Positions 37,720-46,336 of a stretch of DNA of 64,000 nt are shown one piece after another. The notes under the pieces are model-generated. The model made no database searches. It had not been told where the DNA came from and saw only the letters and a list, made by a program, of their open reading frames with translations. The translations under genes were made by a program, and so were the position numbers. The stretch lies in the NCBI RefSeq assembly GCF_002245895.1, contig NZ_NPJZ01000001.1, positions 2,764,501-2,828,500 on the forward strand, given 5' to 3'. This DNA is from Rhodococcus sp. OK302. Lineage in GTDB: Bacteria; Actinomycetota; Actinomycetes; Mycobacteriales; Mycobacteriaceae. Numbering within the stretch: the first letter of the stretch is position 1; every line of letters starts with the position of its first letter.

Positions 37720-38908
37720 GCACCAGTATGACGACGATGATCGTGGCGAGAACGATGATCGCCACCATTGCCGTCATGGCGATAGGAGCCCAGGCGACGA
37801 CCTTGTCCCGAGTGCTCGCATCTGCTGGCCCGGTGGGCATCCGCGGTGGCCACGAGAACAAATCCAGTGGGCTGGGTACGGAGCCGAGCGGCGTATTCTG
37901 TTGGACCGCAGGCAACCCGGTGACAGTCGGGCCGACCAACCGGTTGCGTCGGTGCGGATCGGGGAGTTGCGTGGTGCGGTGTGCCCAGGCCGGAACGGCG
38001 CCCTCGGTCGAGTACAGCGGTGTGCCGATCAGTTGATCGATGGAATCACCGTTGGTGGCGACAGCGGCGAGTGCGTCGCGGGCCTGCGCCATGGTGGGCC
38101 GACGCGTCGGATCCGGTGCGAGCAATTGGAGTAGGACGTCGGTGAGCGGTCCGGATTTGGTGGGACGGTAGATCTCGGCCTTGGCGACGCGGTGCAACAG
38201 GGCGATGGGATCGGAGTCGATTCCGAATGGCGGTTGACCTTCGATGACGGTGTAGAGCGTCGAGCCGAGGGAAAACACGTCACTGGCTTCGGTGGGGTCG
38301 TCGCCTCGCGCAACTTCGGGGGCGAAGTACGCCGGTGTGCCGGTGATGACCTCGTCCTGATGATCGGCACCGTCGCTTTTGGCGCGTGCGATCCCGAAGT
38401 CGCTGATCTTGACGATGCCGAGAGATGCGCCACGGTCGGCGATGAGGATGTTGCCGGGTTTGATGTCTCGATGCACGATGCCGGCGGCGTGTGACTCGGT
38501 GAGTGCGGCGGCGATCTGTGCGCCGATCTGCGCGACTTCGAAGGGCGGCAGAGCGTCGGCGATATTCATGGCCTGGGCGAGGCTGCGAGACGGGAAGTAC
38601 TCCATGACGAGCCATGGTTCGCCGGCTTCGAGAGCGACGTCGTACATCCCGATGGAGTGGGGATGTGAGAGTTTGGCGGCGTTGCGGCCTTCGCGCATTG
38701 TGCGTTCGCGGATCTCTTCGGCGCTCTCGTCGTCGAGTCCGGCCGTAGTAGTGACCTGTTTCACCGCGACGTCGCGGCTGAGGAGGGTGTCGCGGGCAAG
38801 CCAGACGGCACCCATGCCGCCGCCGCCGATTTTGGAGCGGAGTCGGTACCGCCCCGCCAGCAGGTATTCGGGGCCGATGCCCCTCCCGGTCTGCTCTCGA
38901 ACTGTCAC
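37709..38908 (-). CDS. Serine/threonine protein kinase (Pkn type)
   Basis: 399 aa. A complete Hanks-type kinase domain: glycine loop IGGGGMGAVW, Lys50 in VAVKQV, catalytic HRDIKPGN, DFG in ISDFGIA, and FAPEVARG (APE). The domain ends near residue 290, followed by a Pro-rich linker and one C-terminal helix (about 368-397, ATIIVVILVL at the end). There is no extracellular domain after the helix, so no PASTA-type sensor. The start is a GTG at 38908 with a weak ribosome site. Confidence 0.88.
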   Translation of the reverse strand: MTVREQTGRGIGPEYLLAGRYRLRSKIGGGGMGAVWLARDTLLSRDVAVKQVTTTAGLDDESAEEIRERTMREGRNAAKLSHPHSIGMYDVALEAGEPWLVMEYFPSRSLAQAMNIADALPPFEVAQIGAQIAAALTESHAAGIVHRDIKPGNILIADRGASLGIVKISDFGIARAKSDGADHQDEVITGTPAYFAPEVARGDDPTEASDVFSLGSTLYTVIEGQPPFGIDSDPIALLHRVAKAEIYRPTKSGPLTDVLLQLLAPDPTRRPTMAQARDALAAVATNGDSIDQLIGTPLYSTEGAVPAWAHRTTQLPDPHRRNRLVGPTVTGLPAVQQNTPLGSVPSPLDLFSWPPRMPTGPADASTRDKVVAWAPIAMTAMVAIIVLATIIVVILVLTA

Positions 38909-39018
38909 AAGTTCAAGGTTAGTGGATTGATACGCCTGTGGCCCTCGAGGTTGGTGTGAACTGGGCCCTTTGTCCCGCCTTGACGTGCCGTAAGTGACAG
39001 GCTTTACTGGAAAACGAT

Positions 39019-39034
39019 TCGAAAATATGTTCGA
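39019..39034. promoter_or_regulatory. LexA box upstream of imuA'
   Basis: TCGAAA-ATAT-GTTCGA, one mismatch from the actinobacterial SOS box TCGAAC-N4-GTTCGA. It lies 101 bp upstream of the imuA' start and predicts DNA-damage induction of imuA'-imuB. A perfect site precedes dnaE2 at 59242. Confidence 0.85.
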
Positions 39035-39135
39035 TTTGTTGTCTGTTCGACGCGTGTCAGACCTCGACTTCCCCGTGGTTTGCCGGCTGGTTATGGATCG
39101 CTTGCCGAGTTTTACAGGACGGGGATGAAAAAGAG

Positions 39136-39921
39136 GTGACCGACGTAGTGGAGGCCGCGATCGGCGAGTCGGACTTGTCCCGTCAGGATCGGTTGGCGCA
39201 ACTCCGCAATCGGATGGCATCCATTCCGGCCGGTGGCGACGGGAAAGCTGTTTTGTCGTTTCCTGCCGGCGCTTCGGCGGGAGTGCCGGTAGATCGAGCG
39301 GCAAAAGTGGGCATCTTGCCCGTGCCCGCCGGTATCGCCGAGTTGCTGCCACAGGGCGGATTGGTGCGGGGCACCGTGGTGTCCGTGGAAGGGGCGTCGT
39401 CGCTGCTTGTGGGGCTGATGGCATCGGTGACCGCCTCGGGTGGGCATGTTGCCGTCATCGGCCAGACTCGGTTGGGAGTGTTGGCTGCCTACGAGATGGG
39501 CGCGAAGTTGGAGCGTCTGGCCTTCATACCGGCTCCCGGCCCCGATCCGGTCGAGGTCGCCGCCGTGCTGCTCGACGGTATGGATCTGGTGATTTTGGGA
39601 TTGGCAGGGGCGTCGGTGCCGCCGTCGCGGGCGCGGGCAGTGGTGGCGCGCGCTCGAAGTAAGGGCTCCACTCTTGTTGTGACGGACGGACATTGGGATG
39701 GCGCGGAGATCCGGTTGGATGCACGGGTTGATGGGTACGGCGGCTTCGGTCAGGGTCGGGCGCTGGGGCGGGGGCGGCTCGAATCGCTCAGTCTTGCAGT
39801 GCGTGCCCGCGGGCGTTCGTTCCAACCGCGCACCACGCGTCTGGATATCTGCAGTGCGGCCGGACGCGTGGAATGGCGGCCGACGCGCGAGGTAAGTGCA
39901 GCTCAGGTGGTGGCGCTGTGA
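39136..39921 (+). CDS. imuA': ImuA' mutasome accessory protein (RecA-like)
   Basis: 261 aa with a RecA/SulA-like fold: GLVRGTVVSVEGASSLLVGL replaces the Walker A region and there is no canonical GxxGxGKT, so ATP hydrolysis is doubtful. The LVILGLAGASVPPSRAR and TLVVTDGHWDGA blocks fit mycobacterial ImuA' (Rv3395c). ImuA' links ImuB and DnaE2 in the damage-induced translesion complex. It starts at a GTG and overlaps imuB by 4 bases (GTGA). Confidence 0.88.
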   Translation: MTDVVEAAIGESDLSRQDRLAQLRNRMASIPAGGDGKAVLSFPAGASAGVPVDRAAKVGILPVPAGIAELLPQGGLVRGTVVSVEGASSLLVGLMASVTASGGHVAVIGQTRLGVLAAYEMGAKLERLAFIPAPGPDPVEVAAVLLDGMDLVILGLAGASVPPSRARAVVARARSKGSTLVVTDGHWDGAEIRLDARVDGYGGFGQGRALGRGRLESLSLAVRARGRSFQPRTTRLDICSAAGRVEWRPTREVSAAQVVAL

Positions 39922-41471
39922 GCAGGGTTTTGGCTCTGTGGTGCCCGGATTGGCCGGCAGTGGCAGCGGCTGCGCTGGCTGATCTTCCGGCTACGCATCC
40001 TGTGGCTGTCACCTCCGGCAACCGGGTGATTGCGTGCAGTGCGACGGCGCGGGCGGAAGGGGTTCGGCGTGGATTACGCAGACGCGAGTCGCAGGCACGG
40101 TGCCCGGAACTGTATGTGGCGGTTGCAGATCCGGAGCGCGATGCTCGGTTGTTCGAGCCGGTTGCGGCTGCGGTCGATGCGGCAGCGCCTGGTATCGAAG
40201 TGCTCCGCCCCGGGCTGTTGGTACTGAGTGCGCGTGGTGTCAGCCGGTATTTCGGCAGTGAGGAAGCTGCAGCGGAGCGGTTGGTGGATCAGGTTGCGGC
40301 GGTGGGCGTCGAATGTCAGGTGGGGGTGGCAGATCAGCTGTCGACTGCGGTGATTGCCGCGCGCAGGGCTGTGTTGGTTCCGCCCGGTGGAGGTGCGAGT
40401 TTCCTGGCACCACTGCCGATGTCGGAGTTGGCAGCTGAGCCCAGTTTGTCTGCGCCGCATCGCGGCGAGTTGGTGGATCTGCTGCATCGCCTCGGGATCA
40501 GAACCATCGGGTCGTTTGCCGACTTGCCTGCCGTCGATGTGGCGTCGCGGTTCGGTACCGACGCGGTACTGGCACACCGGGCAGCCCGCGGTGAGCCTGA
40601 GCGGCCACCGTCGGCCCGGACACTCCCGCCGGATCTCGAGGTGGAGCAGCAGTACGATCCGTCCATCGAGCGCGTGGACGCCGCAGCCTTCGCCGGACGA
40701 GCATTGGCGAGCCTCCTGCATGACAAGTTGTCGGGAGCAGCAGTGGCCTGCACTCGGTTGCTGATCTCGGCGAGCACAGGGAACGGTGAGCATCTCTCTC
40801 GCACGTGGCGCTGCGCGGAACCGCTGACGCCGGAGGGAACGGCAGATCGAGTGCGGTGGCAACTCGACGGATGGCTGAGTGGGCGCAGCGAAGCCAAGCC
40901 CACCGCCGGAATCGCGGTACTGCGTCTGGAACCGGTGGAAGTGGTCAGCGCCGGCGCTTTGCAATTGGGGTTGTGGGGTGGGGTGGGCGACGAGGACGAG
41001 CGTGCCAGGCGCGCGTTGGTTCGAGTGCAGGGATTGTTGGGCGGTGAGTCGGTTCAGGTAGGTGTTCTCAGTGGAGGAAGAGGTCCGTTGGAGCGAATTA
41101 CCTTGTTGCCATTAGGGGATGAACGTGTGGCGGCGCACGACCCGACGTCGCCGTGGCCGGGGCGACTGCCGCAGCCTGCCCCGGGATCGATCTTCGTCGA
41201 CAACCCGAAGGTAGTGCTCCGGGATGCGTCGGGCACCGCGGTGTACGTCACCGAACGAGGGGTGTTCAGTGCGAGGCCCGCGAGGCTGACGTGGGGAAGC
41301 AAGGAATGGGCGGTGCAGGGCTGGGCAGGGCCGTGGCCCGTTGACGAGAGATGGTGGGACACGGCAGCGGTGCGGACGGCGGCGCGGGCGCAGGTGTTGT
41401 TGGAACAATCGCGGGCTCTGCTGGTGATCTGTGAAGGAGGAAGGTGGTCGGTGGAAGGCGTGTACGAGTGA
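39918..41471 (+). CDS. imuB: ImuB, Y-family polymerase-like mutasome hub
   Basis: 517 aa. The Y-family scaffold is visible (VLALWCPDWPAVAAA, RVIACSATARAEGVRRGL, LRPGLLVLSARGVSRYFG), but the paired acidic residues of active DinB polymerases are not at the expected positions, as in other ImuB proteins. The beta-clamp-binding motif is QLGLW (residues 349-353), where mycobacterial ImuB has a similar QLPLW. The C-terminal region recruits ImuA' and DnaE2. It is translated with imuA' and predicted LexA-controlled. Confidence 0.9.
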   Translation: MSRVLALWCPDWPAVAAAALADLPATHPVAVTSGNRVIACSATARAEGVRRGLRRRESQARCPELYVAVADPERDARLFEPVAAAVDAAAPGIEVLRPGLLVLSARGVSRYFGSEEAAAERLVDQVAAVGVECQVGVADQLSTAVIAARRAVLVPPGGGASFLAPLPMSELAAEPSLSAPHRGELVDLLHRLGIRTIGSFADLPAVDVASRFGTDAVLAHRAARGEPERPPSARTLPPDLEVEQQYDPSIERVDAAAFAGRALASLLHDKLSGAAVACTRLLISASTGNGEHLSRTWRCAEPLTPEGTADRVRWQLDGWLSGRSEAKPTAGIAVLRLEPVEVVSAGALQLGLWGGVGDEDERARRALVRVQGLLGGESVQVGVLSGGRGPLERITLLPLGDERVAAHDPTSPWPGRLPQPAPGSIFVDNPKVVLRDASGTAVYVTERGVFSARPARLTWGSKEWAVQGWAGPWPVDERWWDTAAVRTAARAQVLLEQSRALLVICEGGRWSVEGVYE

Positions 41472-41485
41472 ACTCTTGGATCTTT

Positions 41486-41938
41486 CTATCCGGATTTGCC
41501 TTCTGCGGCATACGGATCGGTAATGCTGCGGAGCAGCAGTAGAGACTCTCGGAGTTGATCCATCCGAGGCTTACCCAGATGTTCGGTCCACTCCGACTGG
41601 ATTCGTGCTTCCTCTGCCCGAGCGATCGGAAGGATGTCGATGCCGCGCCCTACGATCCGAATCAGTCGGGCGCGCTTGTCATTCGGGTCGACAATTCTCT
41701 CGACGTACCCTGCGCGTTCGAGTTGGTCGACAAGAAATTTTGCGGTCTGCTTGGCCACCTGAGCTTGCTCGGCCAGATCGGTAAGTCTTGTTCCGTTCGG
41801 GCCGATGCGGGCTGCGATGCGTGCCTGGGCGAGCGTGATGTCCGTGTACCCAGCATGTCGAATCGCTTCGAAGATTCGATTTTCGGCTGATCGGTACGCA
41901 GTGAACATCAGCACTCCGACTTCGAGGTTCGACGGCAT
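41486..41938 (-). CDS. MarR-family transcriptional regulator
   Basis: 150 aa, winged helix: ITLAQARIAARIGPNGTRLT, LAEQAQVAKQTAKFLVDQL (recognition helix) and YVERIVDPNDKRARLI (wing with the D-x-R-x-x motif DKRAR). It lies 85 bp from the divergent mycothiol-dependent-type gene, with a perfect palindrome between them that probably is its operator. It overlaps nothing and is monocistronic. The ligand is unknown. Confidence 0.92.
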   Translation of the reverse strand: MPSNLEVGVLMFTAYRSAENRIFEAIRHAGYTDITLAQARIAARIGPNGTRLTDLAEQAQVAKQTAKFLVDQLERAGYVERIVDPNDKRARLIRIVGRGIDILPIARAEEARIQSEWTEHLGKPRMDQLRESLLLLRSITDPYAAEGKSG

Positions 41939-41977
41939 CTCGGGATTCCTTGTCCTCGCTTATCGATCGTCCTAAAA

Positions 41978-41998
41978 TTAGTACCATTATCGTACTAA
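41978..41998. promoter_or_regulatory. MarR operator palindrome
   Basis: TTAGTAC-CATTATC-GTACTAA, perfect 7-bp arms with a 7-base centre, located between the divergent MarR gene and the gene at 42024. It lies 26 bp upstream of the latter's start, so binding could block RNA polymerase. Confidence 0.85.
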
Positions 41999-42023
41999 AT
42001 TGAGATGATCGTTCGGAGGAGTC

Positions 42024-42677
42024 ATGAACGAAGGCGAGATCTGGGCGGCGATAGACGGTGCGCGTCTGCGCACGGCGACCTTGCTCGAATCGCTGTCAGA
42101 CGACGAATGGAAGCACGAATCGCTGTGTGAAGGCTGGACGGTGCGCGATGTTGCTGCCCATCTGACGATGCAGCAGGGTGCCGTCGGTGCCGCCGCCCGT
42201 CTGGCGCTCGAGCACCCCACCCATCTCCGCGACCTCAACATGCTCATCCGCGATACAGCACTGATCCGATCTCGACTGCCGGTGGACGAGCTGATCGCCA
42301 AGATTCGAGGGATGGTGGGATCTCGACGTCACAACATCGGCGTCACCAGCCTCGAGACGTTGATCGATATTCTCGTTCACGGGCAGGACATTTCGATACC
42401 ACTGAATCGAAATCTCGAAATGCCCACGACAGCAGCAGTATCCGCAGCCGACCGTATCGTGGCCTATCGAGGTCGGGGTAAGGCTCGAGTATTCAAGAAT
42501 CTTCACCTCGACGGGTTTCGGCTCGTCGCCGACGACATTGACTGGTCGACCGGTGCAGGCAAGGAGGTCGACGGGCCGATAGCGTCGATAGTGTTGCTCC
42601 TGGCCGGCCGACCTGCCGCACTATCGCAGATGAGCGGAGCCGGAACAGCCGATCTGCAGAAGCGGATTGCGGCCTGA
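42024..42677 (+). CDS. Maleylpyruvate isomerase/DinB-fold mycothiol-dependent-type protein
   Basis: 217 aa. The MDMPI_N four-helix bundle shows the family pattern: ESLSDDEWKHESLCEGWTV, then RDVAAHLT (first metal His) and DILVHGQDI (second metal His). This family includes mycothiol S-transferases and maleylpyruvate isomerases of actinobacteria. A good ribosome site GGAGGAG (42015-42021) precedes the ATG. It is divergent from MarR and 35 bp upstream of a hydrolase gene, probably co-transcribed. A thiol transfer or detoxification role is inference. Confidence 0.85.
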   Translation: MNEGEIWAAIDGARLRTATLLESLSDDEWKHESLCEGWTVRDVAAHLTMQQGAVGAAARLALEHPTHLRDLNMLIRDTALIRSRLPVDELIAKIRGMVGSRRHNIGVTSLETLIDILVHGQDISIPLNRNLEMPTTAAVSAADRIVAYRGRGKARVFKNLHLDGFRLVADDIDWSTGAGKEVDGPIASIVLLLAGRPAALSQMSGAGTADLQKRIAA

Positions 42678-42712
42678 GAGGAATCAATCGAAGAGGTCTA
42701 TTCTGAGACCTC

Positions 42713-43468
42713 GTGAGTGTCGCTAACGTACGCAGTGCCGGTGGAGTCGAAATCAGCTATCGCGATTCCGGTGCCAAGTCGAGTACTGCCGAACTTCCGC
42801 CCGTAGTCCTGATTCACGGGATGGGCGGTGACAGCGGAACCTGGGACAGGTTCGCCCGGGCATTACGGTCTCGCGATCGGCGGGTTGTGTCTGCGGATCT
42901 TCGTGGACACGGGCGGAGTGACAGGGCGTCGTCGTACCTGTTCGAGGAGTTCGCCGAAGACGTCATGGACGTGTGCGATCACTTGGAATTCGATCAAGTC
43001 GATGTGGTGGGGCACTCTCTCGGCGGGCATGCAGCGTCGCTGATTGCGCAGAAACGACCCGCCGGAGTTCGTAAACTGGTCATCGAGGAAGCTCCGATCC
43101 CGCTACGCGCGGGCGATCCGGAACAGGTGTTCACAAAAAAGTTGCCGAGCATCCCTGAACTATGGCATGCCACAACAAGTTTGGTCCGCCATCCTCGTGC
43201 CGCATTTTCATTCGATCGGTCGATGACAGGGTCGGCGCTCGAGCAGTTTCGCAGACCGGATCAGCAATGGTGGGACAGACTGCCGTTGATCGAAGCAGAT
43301 ACCTTGTTCTTGCGCGGTGGGCTCGGCGGAATGGTCGATCCGGATCGCCTGAGCGAAGTTGCGGCCACGCTCAGACGCTGCGAGGTCGTGTCATTTCGCA
43401 CCGGTCACAGTGTTCATCGGGACGGCTACCGCGAATTCGAGTCTGCAGTAGTGCCGTTCATTTCCTGA
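42713..43468 (+). CDS. Alpha/beta hydrolase
   Basis: 251 aa, starting with GTG. Oxyanion-hole HG in VLIHGMGGDSGTWDRFARAL, nucleophile elbow GHSLGGH, and catalytic His in SFRTGHSVHRDG; the acid is probably in FLRGGLGGMVDPD. It resembles soluble serine hydrolases (lactonase, esterase or haloperoxidase type). No signal peptide. It follows the mycothiol-type gene by 35 bp. Confidence 0.85.
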   Translation: MSVANVRSAGGVEISYRDSGAKSSTAELPPVVLIHGMGGDSGTWDRFARALRSRDRRVVSADLRGHGRSDRASSYLFEEFAEDVMDVCDHLEFDQVDVVGHSLGGHAASLIAQKRPAGVRKLVIEEAPIPLRAGDPEQVFTKKLPSIPELWHATTSLVRHPRAAFSFDRSMTGSALEQFRRPDQQWWDRLPLIEADTLFLRGGLGGMVDPDRLSEVAATLRRCEVVSFRTGHSVHRDGYREFESAVVPFIS

Positions 43469-43540
43469 AGGGAAACGAATATGTGTAATAAGCGGCAAAA
43501 CGGTCAACTCTGAGGACACACTCTCGAGAGGACGCATTCC

Positions 43541-45202
43541 GTGAGCCCAGAAACTGCGAACGTCCACCATCTCAGTCAGGGAGTTCCCCGTCGGATGTTC
43601 TTGGGTGGTGTGGGCGCGGTGGTTCTCGCAGGTATGACGGATATCGGGTCGGCGACTGCCGCAGACACGCCGGCAAGGAAAGCGCCCAGCGATTCATTTC
43701 CGGCCCAGCCCAATATCGTGGTCATCATTACCGACCAGGAACGGCGGCCGATGTACTGGCCGCAAGGATGGGTCGAGCGGAATCTGCCTAACCGACAACG
43801 GATTGCGGCTCACGGGCTCACATTCGATCAAGCCGTGTGCAATACGGCGATGTGTTCGCCCAGTCGCAGCACATTTTTCACCGGCCTGTATCCGGCGCAG
43901 CATGGCGTGACCAGAACCCTCACCGAGGGAGGCACGGTATCTCCGACGGAACCGCAATTGCAGACGTCGGAGCAGAACATGGCGAAGATGTTGGCGTCGG
44001 CTGGTTACAACGTTCATTACCGTGGGAAATGGCATTTGAGTAAGGGTTCCGACGGCGGAGATCCCACCAGCGATGACGTTGCGGCATTCGGCTTCGAGGG
44101 ATGGGTGCCTCCGGATGCCGGCCAGGACACCAACCCCGATCACTTCGGTGGGGGATGCGCAGACCATGACCGTCGCGCCGCCGAAGAAGCGGTCGAATTT
44201 CTTACCGGACCGGATGCGAAGGGCGATAAGCCCTTTGCTCTCATCGTCTCGTTCGTCAATCCACACGACGTGCTTGCCTACCCGCAATCGTGGAATGCCA
44301 TGAACGGCACGTGCGACAACTACGGGTCCGACGCACCCGGTTCGTTCGAGCAGGGCATTGAACTGCCGCCGACCTTCGACGAAATCTTGGCTTTCAATCA
44401 CAAACCGACTGCGCAGGTTCAATCCGAATTGTTACTTGCCGCGGGACTCGGCCCACTGCTCGGACCAGACCAGGCCAAGAACTACATCAACTTCTACGCC
44501 TACATGCACAAGGTGGTGGACGAGCACATCGGCAGTGTGCTCGACGCGTTGGAAGCCACCCCGCAGATGCTCGACCAGACCGTCATCGTGCGCATGTCCG
44601 ATCACGGTGAGATGGGGATGTCGCATGGAGGGCTCCGGCAGAAGGTATTCAACGCGTACGAGGAAACACTGCGCGTTCCGCTTGTGATCAGCAACCCGTT
44701 GTTGTTCCCCAATCCAGTTCAAACTGACGCCTTGGCGTCGTTGATCGACGTGGTGCCGACGCTCGCAACCCTCGCCCAGGTGCCGGACCGCGATGCGTGG
44801 AACTTTCTCGGAACGGATCTGACACCGGTGATTGTCGACGCGGCGGCGTATCCGAACGCGCCGAGTATGCAGGTTCAAGACACGATTCTTTTCACCTACG
44901 ACGATCAGAACTGTGCAACACCGGACGGTCAGAACATTGTTACGCAGCCGAACCATATTCGCTGTATCCGGGACAGTCGCTGGAAGTACACGATGTACTT
45001 CGATCCGGCGGGAGTTGCTGCGCCCCAGTACGAGTTGTACGACATGGCGGCCGATCCGCTGGAGCTGAACAACCTTGCGAACCCGCTCAACTTTGCGTTC
45101 TACCAACCCGCCAAAGCTACGGAGATGAACACAAAACTCTTCGCGGCGATGCAATCCAAGGGTGTTTCCCTGGCCGAATCGAGCAATGTTCCGCAAAACT
45201 GA
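43541..45202 (+). CDS. Tat-exported sulfatase
   Basis: 553 aa, starting with GTG. Twin-arginine signal GVPRRMFLGGVGAVVLAG. Sulfatase (alkaline-phosphatase superfamily) core: IVVIITDQERRPMYWP, the formylglycine-generating motif CSPSR at Cys105-Arg109, YRGKWHLSKG, and RMSDHGEMGMSHG metal site. Cys105 should be converted to formylglycine by an FGE-type enzyme encoded elsewhere. It would hydrolyse a sulfate ester outside the membrane; the substrate (for example an organosulfate or sulfolipid) is unknown. It is 72 bp after the hydrolase and 66 bp before R2lox. Confidence 0.9.
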   Translation: MSPETANVHHLSQGVPRRMFLGGVGAVVLAGMTDIGSATAADTPARKAPSDSFPAQPNIVVIITDQERRPMYWPQGWVERNLPNRQRIAAHGLTFDQAVCNTAMCSPSRSTFFTGLYPAQHGVTRTLTEGGTVSPTEPQLQTSEQNMAKMLASAGYNVHYRGKWHLSKGSDGGDPTSDDVAAFGFEGWVPPDAGQDTNPDHFGGGCADHDRRAAEEAVEFLTGPDAKGDKPFALIVSFVNPHDVLAYPQSWNAMNGTCDNYGSDAPGSFEQGIELPPTFDEILAFNHKPTAQVQSELLLAAGLGPLLGPDQAKNYINFYAYMHKVVDEHIGSVLDALEATPQMLDQTVIVRMSDHGEMGMSHGGLRQKVFNAYEETLRVPLVISNPLLFPNPVQTDALASLIDVVPTLATLAQVPDRDAWNFLGTDLTPVIVDAAAYPNAPSMQVQDTILFTYDDQNCATPDGQNIVTQPNHIRCIRDSRWKYTMYFDPAGVAAPQYELYDMAADPLELNNLANPLNFAFYQPAKATEMNTKLFAAMQSKGVSLAESSNVPQN

Positions 45203-45268
45203 TTCACGTTGTCGTTCGGCGGGCATTCGGGTGGGACATATATCTTCGTTTCGGGAAGAAGGAATGTC

Positions 45269-46225
45269 ATGACCGTCACCTCGCCGGGGCGAGAAGGTTT
45301 CAGCACCCTCAGGTCGGGAGGGCTCAACTGGGACTCCTTCCCGCTGCGTTTGTTCACCAAAGGAAATGCCAAATTTTGGAATCCAGCCGACTTGGATTTT
45401 TCCCAGGACGCTCAGGACTGGCAGGAATTGACCAGCGAGCAGCAACGTAGCGCCACGTTATTGTGTGCGCAGTTCATCGCCGGAGAAGAAGCCGTTACCG
45501 AGGACATCCAGCCGTTCATGCAGGCAATGACCGCCGAAGGTCGGTTCGGCGACGAGATGTACCTGACTCAATTCTGTTTCGAGGAAGCCAAGCACACTCA
45601 GGTTTTCCGGCTCTGGATGGATGAGATCGGACTTACCGACGATTTGCATTCCTACGTCGCCGAAAACCCGGACTATCGGCAACTGTTCTACGAGGAACTG
45701 CCGTCGTCGTTGCAGATACTTCAGACCGATCCGAGTCCCGTCAACCAAGTGCGTGCGAGCGTCACGTACAACCACGTCATCGAAGGCAGCCTTGCATTGA
45801 CGGGCTATTACGCGTGGCAGAAGGTATGCACCAATTGGGGAATCCTGCCGGGCATGCAGCAACTGATCAAAAAGATCGGCGACGACGAACGTCGCCACAT
45901 GGCGTGGGGAACGTTCACGTGCCGTCGGCACGTGGCGGCCGACGACTCCAACTGGGATGTTGTGCAGCAACGGATGGGGGAGTTGATGCCGATGGCACTC
46001 GGATTGATCAACTGGAACAACGATCAATTCGAGGTGCAACCCTTTGGTCTGGATAAGCAGGAGTTCGTCGTGTACGCCGCAGATCGTGCGCAACGACGCC
46101 TGTCTGCAATCGAGTCGGCACGGGGACGCGATGTAGCCGAGATCGACTTGGACTACTCGCCCGAGACTCTCGAGGAGAAGTTCGGCGAAGAAGACGCAGC
46201 AGCGATGAGTGAGGCTGCTGGTTGA
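45269..46225 (+). CDS. R2-like ligand-binding oxidase (R2lox, Mn/Fe)
   Basis: 318 aa, ferritin-like. All metal ligands of R2lox are in place with an offset of 5 from M. tuberculosis numbering: Glu73, Glu106, His109, Glu172, Glu207 and His210. The Val-Tyr pair that forms the ether cross-link is Val76 and Tyr167. The motifs [18 protein letters not shown] and [10 protein letters not shown] contain them. R2lox carries a mixed Mn/Fe cofactor and binds a fatty-acid-like ligand; its physiological reaction is unknown. A NrdB ribonucleotide reductase subunit is the alternative label, but R2lox fits better and no nrdE is adjacent. ATG 45269 follows GAAGAAGGA. Confidence 0.93.
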   Translation: MTVTSPGREGFSTLRSGGLNWDSFPLRLFTKGNAKFWNPADLDFSQDAQDWQELTSEQQRSATLLCAQFIAGEEAVTEDIQPFMQAMTAEGRFGDEMYLTQFCFEEAKHTQVFRLWMDEIGLTDDLHSYVAENPDYRQLFYEELPSSLQILQTDPSPVNQVRASVTYNHVIEGSLALTGYYAWQKVCTNWGILPGMQQLIKKIGDDERRHMAWGTFTCRRHVAADDSNWDVVQQRMGELMPMALGLINWNNDQFEVQPFGLDKQEFVVYAADRAQRRLSAIESARGRDVAEIDLDYSPETLEEKFGEEDAAAMSEAAG

Positions 46226-46336
46226 GGCTGTGTCTCCGAACCGTAAGCAGCAGTTACCTTTACAGGTATTCGGACTATTCCGACTGATTTGTCTGTGACT
46301 GTTGTCTCCGAACATAGTTTCGAATACGTTGGAGGG

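Noticed and set aside
45269..46225. Ribonucleotide reductase small subunit NrdF/NrdB
   Set aside because: Metal ligands and the Val76/Tyr167 pair fit R2lox, and no nrdE or nrdI is adjacent.
46231..46313. Direct repeat GTCTCCGAAC flanking the end of R2lox and the start of the HNH gene
   Set aside because: Only about 10 bp, no inverted ends or target duplication; weak support for a transposon.
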